NCBI RefSeq assembly: GCF_030272615.1
Contig: NC_081406.1
Coordinates: 172,382,361 to 172,446,360, forward strand
DNA from: Cryptomeria japonica
Taxonomy: Eukaryota > Streptophyta > Pinopsida > Cupressales > Cupressaceae
Reading direction: 5' to 3'
DNA: 64,000 nucleotides
Numbering within the stretch: position 1 is the stretch's first letter; every line of letters begins with the position of its first letter. Both the position numbers and the translations under genes were made by a program. This document shows positions 44,004-55,845 of this stretch, piece after piece. The notes under the pieces were generated by a model that did not search any database, had not been told where the DNA came from, and saw nothing but the letters and a program-made list of their open reading frames with translations.

Positions 44004-45302
44004 TGGTCGCGCCCACAAAAGGATATGAAAATCACAATAAAACCTTTCCTGGGAATTGGGCATTCCAACAAGTGACCAATATCTCTCTCTGTAGACGTTC
44101 ATTTACTTGTCAAACCAGGGGACATATACTTTAAATGGCGCAGCAAAATATATGCACTAGGAACTCATTTTGGTCAAATCTTAGCAAAAATACATACTGG
44201 AAAGAAATTCTACCTACGCTATAGGAAGGTAATGCAAAGCTCTTTAACTCAACTATGATTTGATTAAAACAGAAACCATGATAACTACAACTGAAACACA
44301 AACTATGAACTGGCCTTATGCTGCAGGAATAGGCACAGTGATGGATTCCTTGTGCTACAGGAGCAATGTAAAGCTGAGTTTGTATAAAAACTTTAAAGAT
44401 GAAAGCAAACTGAAGCTTAACAGGAAAGAACAACTAACTAACTAGCTACAGATACCTACTAAGTGGGCCCCCTTAGCAAGCATCTCCTGATTACGCAGAT
44501 GCTAAACTCAGAACTTCATTGAACTTTATTCATAAAAATAGAATGATATACATTGTTTTGTTGATATGGAAACTAACAACAAACTCTGTCTCTGGTTAAA
44601 CAGATTTTGTCTTTCATTATCATATTGATTCTTACATGATATCTACTACTCTGATTCTATCTTCTTCTAACTCTCTTCTCCCTTTCTTCTCGCGCAAGAG
44701 AACTTTATTTAAAAATAGGAGAGCAACTAACTAACTAACCCCATCAAAGAAAGACGTGGAAGTAAAATATATCCCTGAATCAAGGAACAAACTTCATAAA
44801 TGAATTTATGCGTTCAACCCGATCCAGAGAGAATCTAGCGCTCCACTCTTTCCAGATTGACTATCATTAAAATTCTTTCCCATGGTTTTGGTCAAAGAGT
44901 CTTCGCCAGAGCTCCCTCGAAGTCGTGCAGGAAATGGACTTTACTGCAAGGCCAAGATCGGCTGCGCTTGACTCTATCGTTCTTCAACAACCTACGTAAC
45001 AAAAGGTAACAGGCAACAGAAAAGGCGTATGGCACATACACGATATCTATTCATTAATCACACATTTTAAATCTACTTCATCATTCAAAAACTGTATACG
45101 ATATATCAGTCAGTTTAGGGAGTCAACGAGACAATAAATGCAATCAAGTCAACACAATGAGCTGCAGGAATATAAAAGTATCTTGCTACAGGATATCCCA
45201 AAAAGGTTTCAACAAGGTCTAAACATCCATGAAATAACAAAAGTAAAGGCATTTAAAAGTTTATCATAACATCCAAATTATGAGCATATTTTAAGCTCAT
45301 CA
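44004..45302 (-). repeat. Nested Gypsy LTR (3' LTR in element orientation)
   Basis: On the minus strand it begins TGATGAGC and ends GCGACCA. It pairs with 53176-54477. The open frame at 44131-44433 recurs in the other LTR at 53303-53605 but is most likely chance. Confidence 0.95.
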
Positions 45303-45320
45303 CTGCCCCCTACTTAGTCC
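45303..45320 (-). other. Polypurine tract of the nested Gypsy
   Basis: On the minus strand this reads GGACTAAGTAGGGGGCAG directly before the TG of the LTR. Confidence 0.85.
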
Positions 45321-45580
45321 AATGCTGGTCCTCCAGCATTAACTTTCCTGGTGGTTTCTCTGAAGTCGGTGGTTGCTACATGACTCTAAAATGGATTTTT
45401 AAACTTGTAATAAAATCCTCTCAAATCCCAGCATTTTTCATACCTTTGGTCTTCTAATTCATTGTTAAGACTTGTAGCCTCGTGAGGATAAAGTGGCCAC
45501 ATTAGCACAGGGGGTCTGAATGTCAGCAACAACCATAGTTCAAATCCTGTTTGAAGTCCCAATTGAATATATCTACTGGT

Positions 45581-47067
45581 TCATTTGAGAGCTGCTGTGA
45601 AATTTAGGGGACCATGTGGTTCTAACTTTCTTAACCCAACAGTTAATCTCTCCCATCTTTTCTCACTTCTGGTGAATGCCAATTTCCAAAATGAATATTG
45701 TTGTGCCTGGAATTCATCATATACTTGTTTTCTGATATCAAATATTTTCTCTCTTGCTGAAACATTATTAATACCATATGTCAGAGTAAACCAATCTTTC
45801 AACATTGCATGGGGGTTTGAACTTTGAGAACGTAATGGAACAGGCTCTATTTTCTCAGCTTCCTCATATGTTTCCCACTCCCTGCCATAATTTGCCTCAT
45901 TTACTGCCCATGGCATAAATGCTCTCAAATGAATATCACCAATATATAGAAGAGGATTCCATTATGTTTCAAATGGTATTAAAAAGCCATGCAAATAGAA
46001 TTCACAGAGAGAATTCCTTAACCAGTTAGGGGCTGCCTAGTATGCTTCATAGAATTCCTTGGCAGTATGAATTATAGGATCTTGGTTTCTGAAAATTCTC
46101 ATCAATTGGAACCATAAAAATTGTTCTTTAAGGCACAGAGCATAAACTCTGGGTGGTGGTCTACATTCCATAATCTGACCAGTTACTTTTAACATTTCGT
46201 CCATTTTTGCTTTCAACTCAGCAATTTCCTGCTTCTAACTTTCAATTTTCTTTTTCAATTTCTTCTTTTCTATTTCCCATAGACTTTGTTGCATGTCAGT
46301 CTGGGCTATGTATCGGAAAGTCAGGGTTTGCAATGTAACTGTTTCCCAATTAGCTTTAATCAGTAATTTAATAAGTCCATGATGAGCGACAGAATTATCT
46401 TTCCCCTGTTGAGTTCTGTGGGCACTGTGTTCTAAAAATTTTAACAAGAAATTCAGAACATTTATAACTAACCCATGCCTCATATGGCTTAATAATTTAA
46501 AATGATGAGAATGCAGATAGGAAAAACGGCCTTCACAGGTTAAATACCTGATTATGTAAGTAGCATACTCTGAATAAGGAGGAGGCAACGATACGCGTTT
46601 GCATCCCTGCTTGGAGACTTCCAGAGGTCCATCAGTAGGCATTGAAAACTCAGCCCTTGCAGCTGCAACGTCTGAAGAAAAGTTTTCTCCAACGACTGGA
46701 AGCCCAGTTACTTCATCAATTCTGTTTTCGGCTGCAACAACCGTTAGACCCCATACGGTGGCTTCCCCTTCAGAAAGGGTTCTCAAAAATTCTCCAACAG
46801 CCTCCTCATCAAAATCATTTAAGCTCAAGAAATAATTTGACCATCCATAGAGGCTGAATGCATGGACTGTTTGCGGATTTTGCAATAATATTTCATGAGC
46901 CACAGGTTCATGTCGCACCAACTAACCACCCATGTTTGTAGTTTTCCTTTAGTTGAACTCAATTCCTTGCTTGAAGATTCAAATTCTCTGCTTCCCTTTC
47001 TACTCTGGTTTTTCCTCTTTCGTGCCGTCACATTTCTTTCTTTTCTAAAAATGAACTTTTTGAACAA
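45581..47067 (-). pseudogene. Extra ORF of the nested Gypsy between pol and 3' LTR
   Basis: Sense-oriented to pol. The first part (47067 to about 46920) encodes a very basic peptide starting MFKKFIFRKERNVTARKRK. A shift near 46920 moves to the frame that runs from 46921 to 45581 (447 codons) with about three stops. Readable parts: VHAFSLYGWSNYFLSLND, TLSEGEATVWGL, RIDEVTGLPVVGENF, YIIRYLTCEGRFSYLH, then a coiled-coil stretch IEKKKLKKKI...KQEIAELKAKMDEM, and a C-terminal part with PWAVNEANYGREWE. It occupies the envelope-like position of Athila elements, but I see no signal peptide, furin-like site or transmembrane segment. The DEVTGLPxxGE pattern reminds me of accessory proteins of other plant retroelements. 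Function unknown. Confidence 0.65.
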
Positions 47068-47079
47068 GCAGTCTTAATC

Positions 47080-47596
47080 GTAATTATGCAATAAAGAAAG
47101 ACATGCGATCATATTTGGAAAGTACCAGAAAAGTATTAAAGAAAGATTATTTTGCAGTTATGCCAGCGGTGAAAAGACAGGTTTTAAAAGATGGATTTCC
47201 CCACCCCCTACTTAAAGTATGACATGTGTCCTCATATGTCGTAAAGAACAGGTAGAGATTTGGGTAATAATGATCGGTACATGTATAGCAGTAAATGAAT
47301 AGAATGAAATAAATCAAATATGTGATAAGAAAAGATATGGCATACCTTTGATAATTGCACGTACGTGTGAAGAAAGATGACAGCGTCTGCATGAATTGAC
47401 AAGTGGGAAAGATATCTTAATTAAGTCTGATACGGACGGATGACGTGGATGGGTGAAATGGGCGGATGAAATGAACGGATGGAATGGATGGACAGAAGAT
47501 AAAGAAGTGAAATGGGGGCGATAAATGAGAATGGAGAAAAAGGGGTTTCCTTTTGTAAAAAGAAAACCTTTATTATGGGCATGCTTTTTTTGAAAA
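47080..47596 (-). other. Spacer between the extra ORF and pol
   Basis: Non-coding. Around 47430-47505 there are GGATG-type short repeats (GGATGAAATG, GGATGGAATGGATGG). Possibly the place of an internal promoter or splice site for the downstream ORF, which is only an inference. Confidence 0.5.
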
Positions 47597-48760
47597 TTAC
47601 GGTAATGCTGCAGGAAAAGTAGCGGGAGGAATCTGAACGAACTGCTGCATGAATTCTTCCTTGGAGACTAGTTTGTGGTATAACCGGAGTCGGTGGCTAT
47701 TCACTAGCAATTTGAAGCGGACTGGGTCTATTGTTACCAGCTGTACAACTCTATTGTCGAACACATTTTCAACTTTATAGGGGCCAAGCCAACATGTTGT
47801 GAGCTTACCTTGGTTTTCTTGATATCTGGAATCATATAACAGAGCCCAATCTCCAGCAAAAAATTTCCTGGTTTTGATGTGCTGATCATGCCATTTCTTC
47901 TTTTGCTGTTGGATTGCTTCTGTATGCTGCAGGGCAGCTTTTCTCATTTCGTCCAAAGCATTTAGTTGCAGGAGACTGTCCTTCTGTGCTTCAGATATGT
48001 CTATATTGAGTTCAAGAGTTGTCCTAAAAGTTTTGTGTTCAAATTCTATGGGTAACATGGCTGTTTTCCCATAAAGCAACTCAAAAGGTGTAAACCCCAT
48101 TGTTGTTTTCCATATAGTTCTATAATCCTAAACTGCTTCAAGAAGTCTATTGCTCCAGTCTTTTCTATGGATCTGCACTATCTTTATGAGGATCGCCTCA
48201 ATTTCTCTATTTGTTACCTCTGCCTGACCATTGGCTTGAGGGTGATAAGGGTTGGACTTCCTATGTTTGATTTTATAGTCATTCATTAGTGCAGTGATCA
48301 AATTCAACGTAAACTGAGCTCCTTGATCGGTTACAAGCTCTCTGGGAACCCCAAATCTTGTGAAAATTTATTCATATAGAAACTCAGCAACTTTGTTATC
48401 TCGGGCATGAGTCATAGATGTTACCTCGACCCATTTTGTTACATAGTCCGTGCAAACTAGAATGTATGACTTTCCATTTGATGGTGGATCAATTGGCCCT
48501 ACAAAATCCATCCCCCATTTATCAAAAGGGGTGACTATTATCTGCGGATATAGTGGCATTTCATCGGACTTAGTTGGTCTTCCCATACACTGGCATCTGT
48601 CACATTTTCTTGTATAGGCCACAACATCCTTATGTAATGTTGGCCAGTAGTACCCTGTTGTAAGACCTTTCATTGATGTTCTTTTTGCTGCAAAATGTCC
48701 TCCACATGGTTCATCATGGCAAGCATGCAATATGTCATAAGTTTTGTCTTCTCTTACACA
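47597..48760 (-). pseudogene. Nested Gypsy integrase
   Basis: On the minus strand: HACHDEPCGGHFAAKRT and CDRCQCMG form the HHCC zinc domain, followed by the D-D-E core WGMDFVGPID, LVTDQGAQF and NGQAEVTNREI, and GFTPFELLYGK. The C-terminal region with WLGPYKVENVFDNRVVQL ends at a TGA/TAA-type stop at 47597. No chromodomain follows. Two in-frame stops (48368 and about 48129) interrupt an otherwise constant frame. It would insert the cDNA into chromosomal DNA. Confidence 0.93.
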
Positions 48761-49475
48761 TCTTCGCATTACTTGATCAGGTCTAGTATAAAACAAACTA
48801 TTTGCAATCCAGGAAAAGTTAAAACTTTTCTCTATTAACAATTTCTTTTCTTTTAGAGAAAAGTGGTCTGGTATTCTGTTTGCTGCTAGATAATTGGCAA
48901 TGTCTGCATACCAGGGTATATGTGTAGTGATGGAAAACAAGTGTTCATCTGGGAACCTATCATCAATGATCTCATGTTCAACAGGTGCAGCTGATTGAAG
49001 TCTTGATAAAAAGTCAGCTACAACATTAGCTCTCCCTGGTTTGTCAATTATGGAAATGTCAAACTCTTGTAACAACAAGAGCCAACGTGCCAACCTACCA
49101 AAGATGGCAGGTTTGTTCATCAAATACTTGATTGCTGCATGGTCAGTATGGATGAATATCTGATAACCTGTGACATAATGCCTAAATTTATTCAAATCAT
49201 ACACTACTACAAGCAACTCCTTTTCTGTGATAGTATAGTTGAGCTCAAGACCTTGAAGGTTCTGGCTGATAAAGTAAATAGCATGTTCAACTGAATTTTC
49301 TTTTTGATTCAGAACTACTCCTATGCCAAGGTCAGAAGCATCAGCATGTATGTGAAAAGGCAAATTCCATTTTGGACCTTGAAGAACAGGGGCTTTAGCA
49401 AGCAAGTCCTTTAGTTGTAGGAAGGATTTTTCATAGGCCTCTGTCCACTCAAATTGGGAATCCTTTGTTAACAAA
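48761..49475 (-). pseudogene. Nested Gypsy RNase H
   Basis: FHIHADASDLGIGVVLNQK, ELNYTITEKELLVVVYDLNK, FIHTDHAAIKYLMNK and DISIIDKPGRANVVADFLSR are the Gypsy RNase H motifs (D, E, D, D). This piece is fully open (part of a 368-codon frame at 49474-48368). Confidence 0.93.
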
Positions 49476-50636
49476 GCATAAAGTGGACTGACAATTTTAT
49501 TGAAGTCTTTTATAAACCTTCTATAATACCCTACATTACGAAGAAAACTTCTGACATCTTTCTGTTTTGCAGGATTTTGTAAATTCTGAATTACTTCAAT
49601 TTTAGCAGGGTTGACCTAAATTCCATTCTTTGAAACATAATGACCTAGAACAATACCTTCTTCCATCATTAGAAAACACTTCTCACTGTTTAGAGACAAA
49701 TTTTGCTCTCTACACCTTTTCAATACTTTTTCTAAATTTACCAGTGCTTCTTCAAATGTGACTCCATAGGCAGTGAAATCATCCATGTAAATCTCCATAC
49801 ATTCATGAGATATATCAGCAAAGATACTAATTACTGCTCTCTGAAATATTGTTGGCGCATTGCATAGGCCAAAAGGCAAGACCGAATAAGAAAATGTTCC
49901 CCATGGACAGGTAAAAGTAGTCTTATCTTGATCTTCAGGGGCAATTTTTATCTGATTGTACCCACTGTAACCATCCAAAAAGGAAAAATATCTTTTGCCA
50001 GACAGTGAGTCTAGTACTTGATCTACAAAAGGTAGTGGAAAGTGATCTTTTTTAGTGGCACTATTCAATTCTCTGTAATCTACACATACTCTCCATTTTC
50101 CACCTTTCTTGGGGACAATGACTAATGGAGAAACCCATTGACTGTCAGAGATTGAATAAATAAAACCAGCATCAAACAACTTTTGAAGCTCACTTTTAAC
50201 TATTTCTCTAAGTGTTGGATTTACTCTTCTTTGAGGTTGTCTAATTGGTGAACAATCTTCTTTGATATATATCCTATGAGTACAAACTCGAGGATCTATT
50301 CCTTGCATGTCCCCATATTCCCATGCAAAAGCTTTATGATGTTCCTGTAGCATTTTTAATAGGTCAGCCTGTTGAGACTGTGACAGCTTGTTATTGATAT
50401 TCAAACAATGACCTTGAGACAATTCTATCTGCTCCATGAGATTACTCATAGAGTCTACAGGTAATGTTTGTACCTCTTGTAGAAGCAAATTATGAAAAAT
50501 CACTAGAAGTTTAGGCAGTGAACTTTTAGAATCTAGTTGCTGCAGGAAACATTGTAAATGAGTACCATTTGGATCAGATGAATTACCCGTATCAGAGTTG
50601 TACTGTAGAATTTTAAACAGCAAGGCATCTTCACTC
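49476..50636 (-). pseudogene. Nested Gypsy reverse transcriptase
   Basis: FAWEYGDMQGIDPRVCTHRI, VKSELQKLFDAGFIY, SPLVIVPKKGGKWRVCVDYR, FLDGYSGYNQI, TFTCPWGTFSYSVLPFGLCN and the catalytic YMDDFTAYG (codons at 49778-49789) appear in order. Athila/Tat elements share the MDDFTxYG signature. The frame is intact for 335 codons (50623-49616). A TAG then stands where KNGI-Q-VNPAK is usual, so a CAG to TAG change is likely. Confidence 0.95.
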
Positions 50637-51232
50637 TAAAGTTGTGAGAATGAGTCATTTTGAATCATCATTAATTGAGCCAAACAATTGGCTTCTTCAA
50701 TTTGCTCCCCCACATTTGGCCAAACAGGTTGGGACAAATCTAGTTGAGGTCTAGCAGGCAGATACAGAGCCAATTTCTTTGTGGACTGCCTATCAGAAAT
50801 GGTCATATCTCCAGAACGGCATCCTATAAAAGCATCAGCAGTTGCTAACCATGGTCTACCAAGAATAACTGGATACCCTCCTAAAGTTGCCTTAACTGAT
50901 AATATTGTGAAATCAGCAGAATACTCCCAAGATTCAAGAATGACAATTACATCCTCTACTATCCCATCAGGTTTAACTGTGGAGCTGTCTGCAAGCTGCA
51001 GAACTGTGGGTGTAGACCTAATGTTTGAAATGTTCAAGGAGTCCATAGTATGCTTTGTCATGACATTAATGGCAGCACCTAAATCAATCAAAATATTTTT
51101 TACAACTTGGCCATTTACATTTATCTACACTACAGGACTTCCAGGGTCAATATACTTTGGAATAACTACATTTCCCAACATTATATCAGCCAATTTCCCT
51201 AATACATGAATTATTTGAGGATCCTTTTTCTT
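50637..51232 (-). pseudogene. Nested Gypsy protease
   Basis: ILIDLGAAINVMTKHT (near 51060-51095) is the aspartic protease D-x-G-A site with Leu between D and G. VILGRPWLATADAFI (near 50850) is the conserved second block. Stops at about 51126 and 50636 border it, in the same frame as gag and RT. Confidence 0.88.
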
Positions 51233-53053
51233 TCATCCAGGCTTCTTCAAATAGGCTTCTTTAATAGCTTTTCCAAAAATAGGAATATCTTTAATAGCCT
51301 GAAATAAAGGAATTTGAATCTGCACAATCTTGAGCTGATCCATAATGTCAAAAGTGGGTTCTTCCATGGGTTTATATGCAGTACTTTGCAACCTCTGAGG
51401 AAAAAGTGGGTTGTCTTGATTTTGCAGAACAGGCTCTTTAGGAACAACAGGTGCAGTAGATTCTTCATGGGGAGGATCTGATATTTCAATAATCAGAGGT
51501 GGTTTTGGAGCAGGTAGAGTAGTTCTAGACCTCAAATGGATGTCATTAACGTTTAAGGCATAAGCCTGATATTGGTTGGCTTCAGCAAGATACGCAAGCT
51601 GTTGAGGCTGCTGCTATTGCTTATTATTGGGATTGGGCAACGGCTGGGCAAGCATAGGCATTTGTTTTGGAGGTCCAGGATTTGTGGCAGTTACTGCAGG
51701 AGGCGGCATAAGGGCTTGTGGTTGTGGCTATGGAAGCTGCAGGAATCCAGAGGACTGGTTTTGCCATTGCTGAGGGCCTCGCCATTGAGAATTTTGTTGC
51801 CAATTTCCTGAAGGTGGGGTCCATTGCCCTTATGGCTGCTACCATCCTCCTTGAGGGGATTGCCATTGCTGGTTCTGATAATTAGGCCAATTTGGTTGAG
51901 GTGGATTCCAGGGTGGTGGTGGTCCATATGCATGTTGCCATTGATTATTATATCCAGAATAGGAATTACCAAAAGTTAAAGGGTCTTGAGGCATACCTTG
52001 TCTTTGGGCCCATGGTTTCCTTTGTGCAACAAAGAACACTTGATCATCATCTCCTTCTACTAGCTTGAAGTCAGTAGGTAGTTGTTTGGCTTCCAAATTA
52101 GCCACCATCTTGCATCTATAGTCACGCTTCTTTTGTCTGCAGTATGGACAGAACTTGGCCAAAACTATGTCAGCCTCCTCATGTTTCTTCCGAGCTTGCA
52201 TAGTGTCCAGTTGCGTAGCCATATTATTAATGATGTCCTGCTTGAAGTCAGATAGCAAATTTGTTATCTCCATTCGGGAAACTCCACCAGAAGAAGACTT
52301 CCCTATTGTAGCATGATGACCTCGACCTTTCTTAACTATTGCTCGAGAGTAGTTAAGACATATTTTCGTTATATCATCCCAAGGCACCTGGGTTATATCA
52401 CCTCCTCCTATCAGGTCCAGGGCGTCTATACAAGCATCACTGATTCTCTTTAGGAACAGTAGTTTCTGAGAGTCCTCATTGAGAGTATGGTTTGAGTTCC
52501 TCTGTAGTGAAAACAAGAATCTGGAAATATAATCTTCTAGACTTTCATCGTCCTTTTGCTGAATTCAGAATATATCATCACCTTTGCTGGCACTCTTACA
52601 ATATTCCTTATACTTTTCAAGGAATTTCATCTGCATGACCTCCCAACTATCGATGACACCTCTTCCTAGACTCATGAACTATCTGAGAGCTCCTTCCTTC
52701 AAGGTGGAAGGAAATAACTTCAATTTATAAGCGTCTGTGTTGTAGTCATAACTGCGGCAAAGGACATCAAATTCAAACAGAAAGGTTTCTGGGTCCTCTG
52801 TGACTAGGCCATAAAACTTTGGAAGCAAAGAAGAGGGAATGTTTTTAAGATTGTCAGTATCTCCCTGGGGAACAATGGGAAACTCAAATGCAAGAGGTGG
52901 ATTATTAGGTGGATTATTTGCCATGTTTGGTTGCTGGAATAACAGAGCGAATGGATTTTCCTCAGGTTCATTGTCAGCTAGGTCAAATGGTAGTTCAATA
53001 AATAGATTTTCAGGGAGGAACCTTCCTAGGGTGTCTCTTCTTCTTCTATGCAT
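51233..53053 (-). pseudogene. Nested Gypsy gag
   Basis: Starts MHRRRRDTLGRFLPENLF at 53053. The capsid part has SSLLPKFYGLVTEDPETFLF and LKLFPSTLKEGA (52800-52690), then a stop, then WEVMQMKFLEKY, SLEDYISRFLF and LIGGGDITQV. FCPYCRQKKRDYRCKM near 52160-52110 may be a degenerate zinc motif. A proline/glutamine/asparagine-rich linker (51990-51600) contains four of the stops. All pieces stay in one frame with protease and pol. Confidence 0.9.
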
Positions 53054-53152
53054 GCAATATAATGAATAGTGGCTTGAAGGATCTAGAAAATTTTACTAAC
53101 AAGCTAAATTAATGCCAAAAATGACTTCTGATAAACTACTAGCTAGATGCCA

Positions 53153-53170
53153 TCCCCGGTAATGGCACCA
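53153..53170 (-). other. Primer-binding site of the nested Gypsy
   Basis: On the minus strand TGGTGCCATTACCGGGGA lies five bases after the 5' LTR. It differs from the common TGGCGCCGTTGCCGGGGA at three sites, all explained by C-to-T or G-to-A changes. Confidence 0.85.
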
Positions 53171-53175
53171 AAAAA

Positions 53176-54477
53176 TGGTCGCGCCCACAAAAGGATTTGA
53201 AAATCACAGTAAAACCTTTCCTGGGAATTGGGCATTCCAACAGGTGACCAATATCTCTCTCTGTAGATGTTTATTTACTTGTCAAACCAGGGGACATATA
53301 CTTTAAATGGCGCAGCAAAATATATGCACTAGGAACTCATTTTGATCAAATTTTAGCAGAAATACATACTGAAAAGAAATTCTACCTATGCTACAGGAAG
53401 GTAATGCAAAGCTCTTTAACTCAGCTATGATTTGATTAAAATAGAAACCATGATAACTACAACTGAAACACAAACTATGAACTGGCCTTATGCTGCAGGA
53501 ACAGGCACAGTGATGGATTCCTTGTGCTACAGGAGCAATGTAAAGCTGAGTTTGTATAAAAACTTTAAAGATGAAAGCAAACTGAAGCTTAACAAGAAAG
53601 AACAACTAACTAACTAGCTATAGATACCTACTAAGTGGGCCCCCTTAGCAAGCATCTCTTGATTACGTAGATGCTAAACTCAGAACTTCATTGAACTTTA
53701 TTCATAAAAACAGAATGATATACATTGTTTTGTTGATATGGAAACTAACAACAAACTCTGTCTCTGGTTAAACAGATTCTGTCTTTCATTATCATATTGA
53801 TTCTTACATGATATCTACTACTCTGATTCTATCTTCTTCTAACTCTCTTCTCCCTTTCTTCTCTCACAGGAGGAGAACTTTATTTAAAAACAGGAGAGCA
53901 ACTAACTAACTAACCCCATCAAAGAAAGATGTGGAAGTAAAATATATCTCCGAATCAAGGAACAAACTTCATAAATGAATTTATGTGTTCAACCCGATCT
54001 AGAGAGAATCTAGCGCTCCACTCTTTCCAGATTGACTGTCATTAAAATTCTTTCCCATGGTTTCGGTCAAAGAGTCTTCGCCGAAGCTCCCTTGAAGTCA
54101 TGCAGGAAATGGACTTTACTGCAAGGCTGAGATTGGCTGCGCTTGACTCGATCGTTCTTCAAAAACCTGCGTAACAAAAGGTAATAGGCAACAGAAAAGG
54201 TGTATGGCACATACATGATATCTATTCATTAATCACACATTTTAAACCTACTTCATCATTCAAAAACTGTATACGATATATCAGTCATTTTAGGGAGTCA
54301 ACGGGGCAATAAATGCAATCAAGTCAACACAATGAGCTGCAGGAATATAAAAGTATCTTGCTACAGGATATCCCAAAAAGGTATCAACAAGGTCTGAACA
54401 TCCATGAAATAACAAAAGTAAAGGCATTTAAAAGTTTATCATAACATCCAAATTATGAGCATATTTTAAGCTCATCA
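53176..54477 (-). repeat. Nested Gypsy LTR (5' LTR in element orientation)
   Basis: Pairs with 44004-45302, with roughly 50 differences over 1.3 kb. Transitions clearly outnumber transversions. Confidence 0.95.
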
Positions 54478-54482
54478 ACTTC
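54478..54482. repeat. Target-site duplication of the nested Gypsy, right copy
   Basis: ACTTC, identical to 43999-44003. Confidence 0.93.
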
Positions 54483-55845
54483 CACAAGAATATGCAGTAT
54501 CTATTTCTAGTTTCCAAACCCATAGGATGACAATGGGTTCAAGCTACACAATTCCTACATTTGATGCTTTTGTCAAAATGTTGATGATGGAAAAAACTAA
54601 GTTGATAAGCATGGGCATTCTTAAGGCTTCTAAGTCTCAAGCATTAGTGGAAAATCAAGGGAACAAAGGAAATCAAGGAAAGGATAACTTAAAAACAAGA
54701 AATGGCAATCAAAGCCTAAGGATAAAGCATCACCTTCTCCACAACAAGGAGATTCATCCTCTTCCAAGAAGTTCAATTCACTAAAGAGGGAGAGACCTAC
54801 TTGTGCCTATTGTAAAAATTTTGGTCATGAGGAGCATCATTACCATTCTAAGAAGATTGATGAGCTCTCACACATCCTTAAAAAGAACAACATTGATCTA
54901 CCTAATGCCTACAAGAAGGATGATTCATCAACTTCCACTTCCTCACAATCAAAAGGAAAAGGGAAAGAATTCATGGCTTCTACAAGTGGGAAGACTCACT
55001 CTTTTGGGACAAGAAAATAAAAATCTCTTTGTGCTACTACAAGTCATGATTCAGGGGTTTCTCATCATATGGCATCTTTGCAGTTTATGTTCCCTTCATT
55101 CTAGCCTTGCAACATGCCATAGATTTTGATGGGCAATCATACATACATGGATGTGATTGGGAAAGCATCTATTGCCATTGGGGATAACTCCTTCAATGAT
55201 GTGTTGTATGCACCCCATTTAACAAACAATCTCCTTTCCATCTATCAAATCACACATGGCGCAACTACGAGAGTTGTGGAGTTCACACCTGAGTCAGTTT
55301 TCATTAGAGACTTGGAGACTAGATCTATCATTACGAATGGGGTGGTTGATCATGAATCTTGGTTATACTCCTTTTCAGATTTTTTTGATGAGGATGATTT
55401 CATATATGATGATTCTATAAATGATGATCACACTTCTTGTGATGGTTCATATTTTGAGGAGAACTTTGGGTACTTGAACTTGGGGATTCTCACATGTGAC
55501 CCCGTTCTTGAGCCTTGTGTTTCATCTCCTCCTATTGATATCACATCACCTATTGCACCTGATGATGCAGATAGTGCAATAGTTTATCCTTCATGTGATT
55601 CAGTACAATATAATATTCATTGTCTTGCAACTTTAGTTTCATGGGATGATTACTTGATAGACATTGCAGGTTTGTTTGTGGAATTCTACATTACAAATTT
55701 GGGATACATTATTGATTATATTTATGTTCTTTTTGATGAAGATGATCCTTCTTCGATTATTGCAAGGGAAAACTTTGACCCTCTTGTTTATTCTCTACAT
55801 GATCATTCTTTTGAGGTTGGTATGATTGTGGATACTTATGTATAG
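54483..55845 (+). pseudogene. Copia-2 gag 3' part, protease and acidic tail
   Basis: Gag resumes with PQEYAVSISSF and TIPTFDAFVKMLMMEKTKL, then a basic glutamine/asparagine linker and a knuckle CAYCKNFGHEEHHY whose last Cys has become Tyr. In other frames follow SHDSGVSHHMA (protease active site, near 55050), then from 55126 an open frame of 239 codons. The latter begins with the protease/pre-integrase block NHTYMDVIGKASIAIG, LYAPHLTNNLLSIYQITHG and FTPESVFIRD. From FSDFFDEDDF on it is a highly acidic sequence unlike any Copia domain and ends at 55845. No integrase or RT follows. Confidence 0.8.

Larger units (their letters stand above)
44004..54477 (-). mobile_element. Nested Gypsy (Tat/Athila-like) retrotransposon, 10.5 kb
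   Basis: Long LTRs (1299 and 1302 bp, about 96% identical, mostly transitions) flank on the minus strand: a primer site, gag, protease, RT, RNase H, integrase, an extra ORF and a purine tract. The primer site resembling TGGCGCCGTTGCCGGGGA, the YMDDFTAYG motif, the absence of a chromodomain and the extra 3' ORF point to the Tat/Athila branch. It sits inside Copia-2 gag with a perfect 5-bp duplication. The polyprotein is one frame broken only by stops, so it was inserted relatively recently and then silenced. Confidence 0.95.

Noticed and set aside
44131-53617. Matching frames in both Gypsy LTRs (44131-44433 and 53303-53605; 44260-44445 and 53432-53617)
   Set aside because: They are repeated only because LTRs are duplicated. 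The two frames lie on opposite strands of the same sequence, and no family is evident.
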